Source: Polynucleobacter meluiroseus
GTDB lineage: Bacteria; Pseudomonadota; Gammaproteobacteria; Burkholderiales; Burkholderiaceae
DNA: 64,000 nt
NCBI GenBank assembly: GCA_945878885.1
Contig: CAMCUP010000005.1
Span: 1-64,000, forward strand
Reading direction: 5' to 3'
Shown: positions 7,535-16,271 of the stretch, piece after piece
How the letters are laid out: each line of letters opens with the position of its first letter
How positions within the stretch are numbered: the stretch's first letter is position 1
Notes under the pieces: model-generated
What the model was told of the DNA's origin: nothing
What the model saw: the letters and a program-made list of their open reading frames with translations, nothing else
The model's database searches: none
Position numbers and translations under genes: made by a program

Positions 7535-9157
7535 GTGATACATAAAACATACGATTACATTATTGTCGGTGCTGGAAGTGCTGGTTGCTTGTTGGCAAAA
7601 CGCTTAAGTGAAAATGCTGCAAAAACAGTTTTATTATTAGAGGCGGGAAAAAAAGACGATTACCTCTGGATACATATACCAGTAGGTTATTTATATTGCA
7701 TTGATAACCCCCGCACCGATTGGCGTTTTCGTACTTCGCCAGACTCAGGCTTAAATGGCCGCAGCTTAATTTATCCCCGCGGAAAAGTATTGGGCGGCTC
7801 ATCTTCGATTAACGGCATGATTTATATGCGTGGTCAGTCTGAAGATTATGACTTATGGGCACAGGAAACTGGTGAGACTGCATGGGGTTGGGAGGCTGCC
7901 CTAAAAAGATACAAAGTATTTGAAGATTACTTTGCTGGTCAAAATAACTGGCATGGGGTTGGTGGCGAATGGCGAGTAGAGCAGCAACGTTTGCACTGGC
8001 CAATCTTAGAGGTATTTAAAAAAGCAGCTCAAGAGCAAGGCATTCCGGCAAGTGAAGACTTTAATCGTGGCGATAATTTTGGGGTTGGCTATTTTGATGT
8101 CAATCAAAAAGCAGGTTGGCGCTTAAATACGGCCCGAGCATTTTTAAAAGGCGCAGCCAAAAGGAAAAATCTGCATATTATTTCTCAAGCTTTAGTGCAA
8201 AAAATTATTATTAATCCAAATACTAAACATTGTGAGGGCGTGCAATTTATACATAATCATATTTTACAAACCGTAGCTTGTACACAGGAAACCATCTTAT
8301 GCGCTGGCGCAATTGGTAGTGTGCAAATTTTAGAGCGCTCTGGCATTGGTGCCGCTCATCATCTACAACAATTAGGAATTCCAGTTCAAGTAGATTTGCC
8401 GGGGGTTGGTGAAAATTTACAAGATCATTTGCAGTTACGGATGATTTATAAAATTAAAGGTCTTAGAACCCTCAATACCAAAGCTAAATCGATTTGGGGT
8501 AAGGCGATGATTGGGCTAGAGTATCTCTTCAAGCGCGCTGGCCCAATGGCCATGGCACCATCGCAACTCGGCGCCTTTGCCTATAGCTCTCCCGAGCAAA
8601 AGCGGGCTAATTTGGAATATCATGTACAGCCTTTATCACTCGAAAAATTTGGCGAAAATTTACATGACTTTAATGCGTTTACAGCAAGCGTATGTAATTT
8701 AAGGCCCAGCTCTAGAGGAAGCGTTCACATCAGTTCAACTGATTGCAATGCAGCGCCAGTAATTACTACCAATTACTTATCAACCCCAGAAGACTGCAAG
8801 GTTGCAGCAGAATCTTTAGTATTAACTAGAAAAATTGTAGCTAGTAAGGCTTTTCAAGCATTTCACCCCGAAGAATATAAGCCTGGCACACAATTCCAAA
8901 GTAATGCTGAGTTAATTAGCGCAGCGCGCGATATTGGCACAACTATTTTTCATCCCGTGGGTACTTGCAAAATGGGGATAAAAGAGGACCCACAAGCCGT
9001 TTTAGATGCCCAGCTAAGGGTTCTTGGCATTTTCAACTTGCGGATTGCCGATGCCTCGGCAATGCCCTTTATCACCTCTGGCAATACAGCGGCGCCTACA
9101 ATGATGATTGCCGAACGTCTAGCCGAGTTGCTTCAAAAAAAATCATCCAATGGGTAA
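7535..9157 (+). CDS. GMC family FAD-dependent alcohol/choline dehydrogenase
   Basis: This 540-residue flavoprotein starts at a GTG. It shows the FAD-binding DYIIVGAGSAGCLLAKRLS at 6-24, GMC signature 1 (YPRGKVLGGSSSINGMIYMRG) near 80-100, signature 2 (ILCAGAIGSVQILERSGIG) near 255 and the C-terminal active-site block HPVGTCKMG (catalytic His) with SGNTAAPTMMIAERLAE. It resembles choline dehydrogenase BetA and AlkJ-type alcohol dehydrogenases, oxidising an alcohol to an aldehyde with electrons to quinone. The substrate is not determined by sequence. There is no betB or betI nearby, so osmoprotective betaine synthesis is not supported. The stop overlaps the next gene by eight bases. Confidence 0.85.
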   Translation: MIHKTYDYIIVGAGSAGCLLAKRLSENAAKTVLLLEAGKKDDYLWIHIPVGYLYCIDNPRTDWRFRTSPDSGLNGRSLIYPRGKVLGGSSSINGMIYMRGQSEDYDLWAQETGETAWGWEAALKRYKVFEDYFAGQNNWHGVGGEWRVEQQRLHWPILEVFKKAAQEQGIPASEDFNRGDNFGVGYFDVNQKAGWRLNTARAFLKGAAKRKNLHIISQALVQKIIINPNTKHCEGVQFIHNHILQTVACTQETILCAGAIGSVQILERSGIGAAHHLQQLGIPVQVDLPGVGENLQDHLQLRMIYKIKGLRTLNTKAKSIWGKAMIGLEYLFKRAGPMAMAPSQLGAFAYSSPEQKRANLEYHVQPLSLEKFGENLHDFNAFTASVCNLRPSSRGSVHISSTDCNAAPVITTNYLSTPEDCKVAAESLVLTRKIVASKAFQAFHPEEYKPGTQFQSNAELISAARDIGTTIFHPVGTCKMGIKEDPQAVLDAQLRVLGIFNLRIADASAMPFITSGNTAAPTMMIAERLAELLQKKSSNG

Positions 9158-10046
9158 TGAAAAATTACCGCTGAGCCATTTTCTTTTAGCATTAGCAGTG
9201 GTGGCGGTTTGGGGAAGTAATTTTGTGGTGATTAAGCTTGCCCTCTTTAATTTACCGCCTTTGTTATTTGCTGCCCTACGGTTTACCTTTGCCTTATTAC
9301 CAGCAATCTTTTTTTTACCCAAGCCAAAGGTCTCCTGGCTTAACTTGGCTGCATATGGATTTTTTATTGGTGTAGGTCAATTTGGTCTTTTATATATTGC
9401 AGTACAAAGCCATATTTCGGCTGGATTATCTTCTGTAGTAGTGCAAAGCCAAGCATTTTTTACAATTGGCTTGGCTATGTATTTTGCGCGAGAGCGAATT
9501 GCCCAATTTCAACTCATTGCTTTGCTAGTTTGTTTAATAGGCTTGGGCATTATTGCTGGGCATACTGATCAAAATACCGATTTTTTAGGCCTAACCTTAG
9601 TCTTAATTGGCGCATTATCTTGGGGTCTTGGAAATACAGTGAGTCGCAATGCAGGTAAAGTCAATATGCTTTCTTATGTCGTTTGGTCGAGCATCTTCAG
9701 CGTTATCCCGTTAATTATTTTATCGTTGGTATTTGAGGGGTGGGATTTAATTGAGGCCAGTTTAGCCGGACTTAACGGCCCCTTATGGGCAGCTATCCTA
9801 TGGCAGTCTTGGGGCAATACTTTATTTGGGTTTGCAGCTTGGGCTTGGCTTCTAGCCCGCCACCCAGCAGCAGTGGTTGCGCCTATTTCATTGTTAGTAC
9901 CAGTTTTAGGAGTCGGTTCAGCTGCAATTTTCTTGAGTGAGCCTTTACCGTTATGGAAAATAACGGCAGCTACCTTAGTTATTACTGGGTTAGGAATAAA
10001 TATGTATTGGCCCATCTTCAAGGCCAGACTTCAGGGGCGCATGTAA
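9150..10046 (+). CDS. eamA: EamA-like DMT-superfamily exporter
   Basis: The 298-residue protein has ten hydrophobic segments in two EamA repeats. Several stretches parallel E. coli EamA (the O-acetylserine/cysteine exporter): VVAVWGSNFVVIKLAL, PPLLFAALRF, PAIFFLPKPKV, SAGLSSVVVQSQAFFTIGL and VAPISLLVPVLGVGSAAIFL. Export of cysteine-pathway metabolites is inferred from that likeness only. The start overlaps the end of the GMC dehydrogenase, so the two are probably co-transcribed. It converges on prfC with 26 bases between stops. Confidence 0.75.
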   Translation: MGNEKLPLSHFLLALAVVAVWGSNFVVIKLALFNLPPLLFAALRFTFALLPAIFFLPKPKVSWLNLAAYGFFIGVGQFGLLYIAVQSHISAGLSSVVVQSQAFFTIGLAMYFARERIAQFQLIALLVCLIGLGIIAGHTDQNTDFLGLTLVLIGALSWGLGNTVSRNAGKVNMLSYVVWSSIFSVIPLIILSLVFEGWDLIEASLAGLNGPLWAAILWQSWGNTLFGFAAWAWLLARHPAAVVAPISLLVPVLGVGSAAIFLSEPLPLWKITAATLVITGLGINMYWPIFKARLQGRM

Positions 10047-10072
10047 TTAATGCGATGCTTATTAGGGTGACT

Positions 10073-11701
10073 TTATCCGGCAAGTTCAGACTGGTAAACC
10101 AAACCAGCATGTTCACGTAGGGCATGAAATCGAATTGCCTCCCAACGTTGTTGAGCAACATCAAGTTCAGATTTATGCGCTGCTAGAAATACGGGCGCGT
10201 TAACCACATCCTCAGCTATGCGATGAGAATTTTCTTGAATAAATTTTTTGAGGATAAGTGGGTCGTCCGAACTAACCCAGCGAGCCAAATTAAAGCGAGC
10301 AGGCAGTAAGCGTACCTCCGCTCCATATTCACTTTTTAAGCGATGACTGACAACCTCAAACTGCAGTTGTCCAAAAGCACCCAGTAACATCGGGCCCCCA
10401 GCAATCGGTCGAAAAACCTGAATGGCGCCCTCTTCGCCTAATTGCATCAGGCCAATACGCAATTGTTTAGAACGCATTGGGTCGGCAGACTCAACCATGC
10501 GAAAAATTTCTGGCGCAAAAAAAGGCAAACCTGTAAATTGCAATTCTTCACCTTCACTTAAGCTATCACCTAAACGCAGTAGCCCATGATTTGGCAAGCC
10601 AATAATATCGCCTGGAAAGGCTTCATCTAATATATCGCGACGTTGCGATAAAAATGAGAGGGCATTATTGGTACGAACCTCTTTGCCATTGCGGCAAATT
10701 TTTAAGCGCATACCGCGTTTAAAGTGGCCCGAGCAAATTCGTAAAAAAGCCACTCGGTCACGATGAGCTGGATCCATATTGGCTTGAATTTTAAATACCA
10801 TCGCCGAAAATTTTGGTTCTGCAGGCTCAACTTCGCGTTGTAATGCCTTGCGCGAGCCTGGGGCTGGTGCCAGCTCAACTAAAGTATTAAGAATTTCGCG
10901 CACACCAAAATTATTAATTGCTGAGCCAAAGAAAACTGGCGATTGTTTACCGGCTAAAAACGCTGCACGATCAAATACTGGCATCGCGTGACGAATTAAA
11001 TCAACTGCTACGAGGGCTTCTTCAAGCTCACTACCTAAGCGTTTTTTCAATTCAGGATCATGAATATCAATAAAGGTATTGCTACTTTCGGAAACCCGAT
11101 CTTCACCAGCTTTGAATAAACGCATTTTAGATTGGGCAATATCTATCACCCCTGCAAACGATTTTCCCATACCAACTGGCCAAGTAAATGGCACGACCGC
11201 CATCCCTAGGGCAGTTTCAATCTCATCCATAAGGTCAAGGGGACTTTTTACTTCACGATCCATTTTGTTGATAAAGGTTACAAGGGGTGTATTGCGGGCT
11301 CGACAAACTTCAAGTAAGCGTAGTGTTTGTGCTTCCACACCATTGGCAGCATCAATGACCATTAAAGCTGAATCAACAGCAGTTAATACCCGATAGGTGT
11401 CTTCCGAAAAATCTTGGTGGCCTGGGGTATCGAGCAGATTAATGATGCAATCTCGATATTCCATTTGCATTACTGAGCTGGCAACAGAAATACCCCGTTG
11501 CTTTTCAATTTCCATCCAATCGGAAGTGGCATGTCGAGTGGCTTTACGGGCTTTAACACTACCGGCAATTTGAATTGCGCCCGCATACAGCAACAATTTT
11601 TCAGTCAGAGTTGTTTTACCCGCATCGGGGTGGGAAATAATAGCAAAGCTACGACGCCGCTGAACTTCTGCGGCCGTGCTGCTGGAAGAAAGTGTTTCGA
11701 T
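10073..11701 (-). CDS. prfC: Peptide chain release factor 3; start codon not canonical
   Basis: RF3 is the GTPase that removes RF1/RF2 from the ribosome after termination. All G motifs are present: SHPDAGKTT (G1), RGIS (G2), DTPGH (G3), NKMD (G4) and GSA (G5), followed by domain II and the RF3 C-terminal domain. The frame is open from a TAG at 11708-11710, but the N-terminal stretch before G1 has no ATG, GTG or TTG. The first canonical start in frame, TTG at 11596, lies just after the P-loop and would destroy the enzyme. I place the start at ATC (11701), giving 542 residues against 529 in E. coli; this is a guess. No Shine-Dalgarno sequence precedes it. Confidence 0.85.
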   Translation of the reverse strand: METLSSSSTAAEVQRRRSFAIISHPDAGKTTLTEKLLLYAGAIQIAGSVKARKATRHATSDWMEIEKQRGISVASSVMQMEYRDCIINLLDTPGHQDFSEDTYRVLTAVDSALMVIDAANGVEAQTLRLLEVCRARNTPLVTFINKMDREVKSPLDLMDEIETALGMAVVPFTWPVGMGKSFAGVIDIAQSKMRLFKAGEDRVSESSNTFIDIHDPELKKRLGSELEEALVAVDLIRHAMPVFDRAAFLAGKQSPVFFGSAINNFGVREILNTLVELAPAPGSRKALQREVEPAEPKFSAMVFKIQANMDPAHRDRVAFLRICSGHFKRGMRLKICRNGKEVRTNNALSFLSQRRDILDEAFPGDIIGLPNHGLLRLGDSLSEGEELQFTGLPFFAPEIFRMVESADPMRSKQLRIGLMQLGEEGAIQVFRPIAGGPMLLGAFGQLQFEVVSHRLKSEYGAEVRLLPARFNLARWVSSDDPLILKKFIQENSHRIAEDVVNAPVFLAAHKSELDVAQQRWEAIRFHALREHAGLVYQSELAG

Positions 11702-11735
11702 GGGGCGCTATCTTTGGAATATCAGAACAGCGCCT

Positions 11736-11741
11736 ATTATA
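11736..11741 (-). promoter_or_regulatory. Candidate -10 box for prfC
   Basis: A perfect TATAAT reads toward prfC within the 53-base gap after the upstream pseudouridine synthase gene. The -35 region 16-17 bases further back (GCGGTT/CGGTTT) is poor. Transcription would start near 11729. That limits where the prfC start codon can lie and leaves no canonical start in any frame between there and the G1 motif. Confidence 0.4.
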
Positions 11742-11754
11742 AGTGCGGGCGAAA

Positions 11755-12537
11755 TTAAAACCGCTCGTCCACTTTGAGGTGGCGCCATTGCCCCAAAGGT
11801 AGGGGCCCCAAGCTAATTTGCCCAATACGAATTCGTTTTAATCCAACTACCTTTAGATCAACGAGTTCACACATACGCCGAATTTGCCTTTTGCGTCCTT
11901 CACGGAGCACAAAGCGCAACTGATCTTCATTTTGCCAGCTTACTTTGGCGCGCTTAAGCAATTGGCCGTCTAGTGATAAGCCATGGTTGAGTTGCTCAAG
12001 GCCGGCAGCCGATAACTTGCCTGTTACCCGCACTAGATATTCTTTTTCAATCGGGCTATCTTCACCAATCAGTAGCTTAGCAATGCGACCATCTTGGGTT
12101 AAAACTAGCATCCCAGTGGAGTCGATATCAAGCCGACCGGCTGGCGCTAGGCCGCGAGTATTAAAACGTCCGCTACGATTGGGTTCTAGTGGATTGGGGA
12201 AATAGTGTTCCGCCGTAATAAGGGAGGCTGCTGGTTGGTAAGCTTGATCATCATCTAAATGTGAAATAAAACCAATGGGCTTATTTAAAATTACCGTGAT
12301 GCGCGCTTCTTGCTGTCGTTGGGCTGCCGCATGAAGTTCGATTTTTTGATGCCGAAAGGCGCGCGTACCAAGTTCAGAAACTAATTCTCCATCAACGGTC
12401 ACTAAGCCTTGTTCGATATAGCCATCAGCTTCGCGGCGAGAGCATAAGCCTAGCTCGGATAATAATTTAGAAACCCGTACTTTTTCGAGTGGCCCACTAT
12501 TTTTTAGCGGCTCATTAGGGGAATTAATTTGGCTCAC
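11755..12537 (-). CDS. Pseudouridine synthase, RsuA/RluB/RluF family
   Basis: An N-terminal S4 RNA-binding domain (VRVSKLLSELGLCSRREADGYIEQGLV) precedes the catalytic domain. That domain has GRLDIDSTGMLVLTQDG, where the Asp after RL is the catalytic residue, and the C-terminal signature LREGRKRQIRRMCELVDL. These enzymes isomerise a uridine in 23S rRNA (RluB, RluF) or 16S rRNA (RsuA). The segment NKPIGFISHLDDDQAY and the QIRRMC block look closest to RluF/RluB. The GTG at 12537 (260 residues) is preferred to TTG 12588 or ATG 12582, which would add a hydrophobic stretch alien to the family; no clear ribosome site decides this. Confidence 0.85.
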   Translation of the reverse strand: MSQINSPNEPLKNSGPLEKVRVSKLLSELGLCSRREADGYIEQGLVTVDGELVSELGTRAFRHQKIELHAAAQRQQEARITVILNKPIGFISHLDDDQAYQPAASLITAEHYFPNPLEPNRSGRFNTRGLAPAGRLDIDSTGMLVLTQDGRIAKLLIGEDSPIEKEYLVRVTGKLSAAGLEQLNHGLSLDGQLLKRAKVSWQNEDQLRFVLREGRKRQIRRMCELVDLKVVGLKRIRIGQISLGPLPLGQWRHLKVDERF

Positions 12538-12598
12538 GGTATTTAGGTTAAATAATAAGCATATTACAGAGAGACTCTGCATTAGCAATTATCAATGC

Positions 12599-13492
12599 TT
12601 AATAAAAGCTACTTTCACCACTTGGCCTATTTTTGAAACGCTTATGTACCCAATAGTATTCCGCTGGGCGCTGACGAACGAGGGCTTCAATTTGGCGATT
12701 TAAAAAGGCGGTATCGGCGATAACGTCTGTGCTCGGAAAGCCTACCAAGGGTTCACGAATTTCACAAAGATAACCAGATTCATCGGCTTTTAAGGTGGTG
12801 CTCATAATGCACACCTCAGCTTTAGATACTTGGGCTAAACGGGAAACCGCAGTAATAGTATTAGTTAAGATGCCAAAAAAGGGCACGAAAGCCGAATCTT
12901 TAATGCCTAAATCAATATCAGGGGCAAGGATTACAAAATTACCGTCACGAATTTCACGAATCAGCTGAATCATATTGCCCTGTCGTTCAATCGAATTACC
13001 CCCAAAACGATTACGCCAAGAAATAATTTTTTGATTAAAGAAAGGAGTCTTCATGCGCTGAAAAAAACCAGAAGTGCGCGGCCAATTGCGTTCATTGGCT
13101 AGTGCGCTAATAATAATGCTGCCTTCAATACCAACAAAGTGGGGGTTAACTAAAATACGCGGCTTACGATCAGTTAGATCAACTGCAGTACGAACTTCAA
13201 TCATCTGATTGAGTTGAGCTGCTGAACCGCGCCAAATAATACTGCGCTCAACTAAGCTGCGGCCCAATAAGCGCCAATGTGTGGCAGCCAAGGAGCTAAT
13301 TTCCTCATTGCCCAGTTCTGGAAAACAAAGTTGCAAGTTTTTCTTAACAACCTGATTGCGTTCGCTAGGGATGTGAGCTGCTAGCCAGCCTAAGCCATAA
13401 CCAAGATGAACTAAGGCTGGATAGGGTAGATACGTTAAAGCATTGAGTAGCCCGACCAGCAGATGATTTAATGCAGACTTAAGCCAGCTCAA
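12599..13492 (-). CDS. LpxL/HtrB-like lysophospholipid acyltransferase (paralog A)
   Basis: The 297-residue protein has an N-terminal hydrophobic segment (about 8-40) and the acyltransferase motifs: HFVGIEG (HX4E, catalytic), a GGNSIERQGNMIQLIREI region, ILAPDIDLGIKDSAFVPFFG and the terminal EYYWVHKRFKNRP. It belongs to the LPLAT family that acylates lipid A on the inner face of the inner membrane; the acyl chain cannot be deduced. It is clearly paralogous, over its whole length, to the protein at 34504-35409 (shared WRLLGRS, PHFVGIEG, PFFNQKII, VFVPFFGI-type blocks). It lies 61 bases upstream of the pseudouridine synthase start, on the same strand. Confidence 0.85.
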   Translation of the reverse strand: MSWLKSALNHLLVGLLNALTYLPYPALVHLGYGLGWLAAHIPSERNQVVKKNLQLCFPELGNEEISSLAATHWRLLGRSLVERSIIWRGSAAQLNQMIEVRTAVDLTDRKPRILVNPHFVGIEGSIIISALANERNWPRTSGFFQRMKTPFFNQKIISWRNRFGGNSIERQGNMIQLIREIRDGNFVILAPDIDLGIKDSAFVPFFGILTNTITAVSRLAQVSKAEVCIMSTTLKADESGYLCEIREPLVGFPSTDVIADTAFLNRQIEALVRQRPAEYYWVHKRFKNRPSGESSFY

Positions 13493-13552
13493 AGTGGCCC
13501 CATTAACAATACAATTTGGCAGCTAGGGGCATTTCCCGCTATGTGTGGGTGA

Positions 13553-14224
13553 TTAGTGCTCAGTTTGATAGCGCGCAAGGCTGTTGGTGTGGGCAATAGC
13601 CAGTTCGGCAGGGGCGCCTACTGTCATGCCTAAGTCGTTGATAAGACCATTTTCTAAGCGATAAGCCCAGCCATGAATGGTTAAGTTTTGCCCTCGCGAC
13701 CAAGCATCTTGGACGATAGTGGTTTCGCATACATTCACAACTTGCTCGATTACATTTAACTCACATAAGCGATCTTGTTTTTTTGCGGTTGGCAGGGCAT
13801 CGCCCAAATAGCGTTCATGCATTTGGCCGACATCTTTTACATGGCGCAACCAATTGTCAGCAAGGCCAATACGGCGCCCACTTAATGCCGCATGCACGCC
13901 AGCGCAGCCATAATGACCCACAACTAAAACATGCTCAACTTTGAGCAAATCAATTGCAAATTGCAACACAGAAAGGCAGTTTAGGTCGGTATGGACCACC
14001 ACGTTTGCCACATTTCGATGCACAAATAACTCGCCAGGCAGCAGATCAACAATTTCATTGGCCGGTACTCGGCTATCAGAGCAGCCAATCCAGAGGTATT
14101 TAGGAGCCTGCTGGTTAACTAGACGCTTAAAAAAATTTGGGTCTTGTGTAATCCGCTTCTCAGCCCATTGGCGATTATTTTGAAATAGCTGTTGAAGGGT
14201 TTTGTCTGAATTTTCGGCTGACAT
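13553..14224 (-). CDS. can: Beta-class carbonic anhydrase
   Basis: The 223-residue enzyme interconverts CO2 and bicarbonate, feeding carboxylases. Zinc ligands and the catalytic dyad are present: CSDSRVPANEIVDL (Cys, Asp, Arg) and VVGHYGCAGV (His, Cys). FVHRNVANVV and an extended C-terminal GWAYRLENGLI complete the E. coli Can-like type. The length matches Can (220). It is divergent from the small membrane-anchored protein at 14276, with 51 bases between starts, and is followed by the acyltransferase after 60 bases. Confidence 0.93.
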   Translation of the reverse strand: MSAENSDKTLQQLFQNNRQWAEKRITQDPNFFKRLVNQQAPKYLWIGCSDSRVPANEIVDLLPGELFVHRNVANVVVHTDLNCLSVLQFAIDLLKVEHVLVVGHYGCAGVHAALSGRRIGLADNWLRHVKDVGQMHERYLGDALPTAKKQDRLCELNVIEQVVNVCETTIVQDAWSRGQNLTIHGWAYRLENGLINDLGMTVGAPAELAIAHTNSLARYQTEH

Positions 14225-14275
14225 AGAGTAAAGTTTAAAGTACTTTTAAAATACCAAGCGAAATGAAAGAAACGT

Positions 14276-14638
14276 ATGTACAAGTTCTTTAAATACCTAC
14301 TTTTACCCCTATTAGTCATTGGGGGTTTATTAGCAGCCTATACCTGGGCCGCACTAAATTGGAGCTATTCTAGCGGCGAGCGGGCAGGATATGTCCAAAA
14401 ATTCTCCAATCGAGGCTTTATTTGCAAAACTTGGGAAGGTGAGTTAGCAATGGTTTCAATGCCAGGCACGATGTCTGAAAAATTCCTTTTTACAGTAAGG
14501 AATGATGTAGTAGCGCAGAAAATTAATGCTAATTTAGGTAAAAAAGTTGCCTTAAAATACGACCAACACATTGGTTTGCCGTCTAGTTGTTTTGGAGAAA
14601 CCGAATATTTTGTAACGGAGTTGATCGTATTGGATTAA
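14276..14638 (+). CDS. Membrane-anchored hypothetical protein, 120 aa
   Basis: The product has one N-terminal membrane segment (about 8-26) followed by a short conserved soluble domain: WSYSSGERAGYVQKFSNRGFICKTWEGELAM, a FLFTVRNDVV strand and VALKYDQHIGLPSSCFGETEYFV. This pattern recurs as a conserved hypothetical protein in many Proteobacteria. No catalytic motif is visible, and the two Cys could form a disulfide if the domain is periplasmic. It is monocistronic between can and the HU gene. Confidence 0.65.
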   Translation: MYKFFKYLLLPLLVIGGLLAAYTWAALNWSYSSGERAGYVQKFSNRGFICKTWEGELAMVSMPGTMSEKFLFTVRNDVVAQKINANLGKKVALKYDQHIGLPSSCFGETEYFVTELIVLD

Positions 14639-14752
14639 CTCTCAGAGTTGATCCAATATAGAATTTTTACAAATTCACTTTATTTTTGTAATAAATTATG
14701 GTTAAAATCTCATTAGCGCGTTGTGCGCAATCTAATCCACAAGGAGCCTCAC

Positions 14753-15037
14753 TTGAACAAAGCAGAACTAATCGCAGCAATTGCTGACGATGCCGAAATT
14801 TCAAAAGCAAAAGCTGAATTCGCATTAAATTCATCCATTGAAAATATTATTAAAGCTGTTACCAAAGGCGACTCGGTACAGTTAATTGGTTTTGGTACTT
14901 TCTCATCTGGTAAGCGTGCCGCCCGTATGGGTCGTAATCCAAAAACTGGTGAGCCTTTAAAAATTGCCGCAGCTAAAACAGTGAAGTTTTCTGCTGGTAA
15001 AGCATTTAAAGATTCAGTGAACAAGCGCAAGAAGTAA
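14753..15037 (+). CDS. HU-family DNA-binding protein
   Basis: The start is the TTG at 14753, with AAGGAG six bases upstream, giving a 94-residue protein. This fits the family better than an ATG-less extension upstream. It shows [24 protein letters not shown] (dimerisation helices), the [28 protein letters not shown] arm region with the DNA-intercalating NP, and a basic end. HU bends DNA and organises the nucleoid. Upstream, an inverted repeat TTACAAA-N11-TTTGTAA (14667-14691) sits in the AT-rich promoter region. A strong terminator follows directly. Confidence 0.92.
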   Translation: MNKAELIAAIADDAEISKAKAEFALNSSIENIIKAVTKGDSVQLIGFGTFSSGKRAARMGRNPKTGEPLKIAAAKTVKFSAGKAFKDSVNKRKK

Positions 15038-15050
15038 TTTGCTTACAATC

Positions 15051-15078
15051 AAAAAAGCCCGGTTCGCCGGGCTTTTTT
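15051..15078. terminator. Bidirectional intrinsic terminator with UUCG loop
   Basis: AAAAAAGCCCGG - TTCG - CCGGGCTTTTTT forms a perfect stem with a GC core capped by the very stable UUCG tetraloop. A T-run follows on the plus strand and the matching A-run precedes it. It can therefore stop HU transcription rightward and rodA transcription leftward. It lies between the two convergent stops. Confidence 0.92.
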
Positions 15079-15128
15079 ATTATTTTTAATATGGCTAAAA
15101 GCTATATTTCATGGGGCTTATAGGGGTG

Positions 15129-16271
15129 TTAGGTTTGCACTAATCGACGATGCCGATGAATGCTCATTAAAATTCCAGCACCAAACCCAAGTGTAACTAA
15201 CGCAGTACCGCCATAACTAATAAATGGTAACGGTACACCAACCACTGGCAGTAAACCACTTACCATGCCAATGTTGACAAATGCATAAGTAAAGAAAATT
15301 AAAGTAATTGACGCTCCAAGTAGACGAGTAAATAAAGTTGGCGCACTGGCGGAAATAATTAAGCCACGTTTAATTAAGGCAAAAAATAAACCCAATAAAA
15401 CAATATTTCCAATCAAGCCAAATTCTTCAGAGTAAACCGCAAAAACAAAATCAGTATGTTTTTCGGGAATAAATTCAAGGTGTGCTTGCGTGCCCATATT
15501 CCAACCTTTGCCAAAAAGACCGCCAGAACCGATCGCAATAATAGCTTGAATGGTATGAAAACCTTTCCCGAGGGGGTCACTAGATGGGTCTAAAAGGGTG
15601 CAAACCCGATTCTTTTGATACTCCTTAACTAAGGGCCAACTCATTTCAGGAACACAAATGGTGCTACCAAAAATAATCAGCAAGGCGATGCCGATGATAC
15701 CAAGCACGACTATGGGAATAATCCACCGCCATGGCAGCCCAGCTAGAATAATTACATATAAACCAGCCGCAAATACCAATAAAGCGGTGCCTAGGTCAGG
15801 TTGACGGGCGATTAAAAAAACGGGTAAGGCCAATAAAAGCCCAGCAACCGCATAATCCCAAGCTTTAAGTACCCCTTCGCGTTTTTGAAAGTACCACGCC
15901 AGCATGAGAGGCATGGCAATTTTCATAATTTCAGAAGGTTGAATTACAAACCCAAGATTAAGCCAACGGCGCGCACCTTTTTTAATGAGGCCAAACAGCG
16001 CGACCGCAATTAATAGTGCTAATCCCACGCTATACACCCATACCGCTGCAACTTCTAGCCATTTAGGAGGGATGCGTGAAACTAGCCACATCAAAATAAA
16101 TGCTAAAACAAAATTACGAATTTCATCTTCAATGCGTACGGCGGTATTTTGTCCGGCCGATAAAAAAGTAATGAAACCAATGGCAGCTAAGGCTAAAAAT
16201 ATTAGACCAAGCTGACGGTCAAAGCCAAAAAAGAATTGTCCAAACCATTTTTTTAAGGTGCCCTTTTCCAT
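15129..16271 (-). CDS. rodA: Rod-shape SEDS peptidoglycan glycosyltransferase RodA
   Basis: This 380-residue SEDS polymerase has about ten membrane segments and the family signatures KKGARRWLNLGFVIQPSEIMKIAMPL, RQPDLGTALLVFAAG (with the essential Asp of the large loop region) and the C-terminal VVGVPLPFISYGGTALVTLGFGAGILMSI. It polymerises lipid II into glycan strands with PBP2 during elongation. It is the last gene of the mreBCD-mrdA-rodA cluster and overlaps mrdA by 19 bases, implying coupled translation. It ends facing the HU terminator. Confidence 0.95.
   Translation of the reverse strand: MEKGTLKKWFGQFFFGFDRQLGLIFLALAAIGFITFLSAGQNTAVRIEDEIRNFVLAFILMWLVSRIPPKWLEVAAVWVYSVGLALLIAVALFGLIKKGARRWLNLGFVIQPSEIMKIAMPLMLAWYFQKREGVLKAWDYAVAGLLLALPVFLIARQPDLGTALLVFAAGLYVIILAGLPWRWIIPIVVLGIIGIALLIIFGSTICVPEMSWPLVKEYQKNRVCTLLDPSSDPLGKGFHTIQAIIAIGSGGLFGKGWNMGTQAHLEFIPEKHTDFVFAVYSEEFGLIGNIVLLGLFFALIKRGLIISASAPTLFTRLLGASITLIFFTYAFVNIGMVSGLLPVVGVPLPFISYGGTALVTLGFGAGILMSIHRHRRLVQT

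Noticed and set aside
11596..11596. TTG at 11596 as the prfC start
   Set aside because: It would delete the SHPDAGKTT P-loop that is intact just upstream in the same frame.
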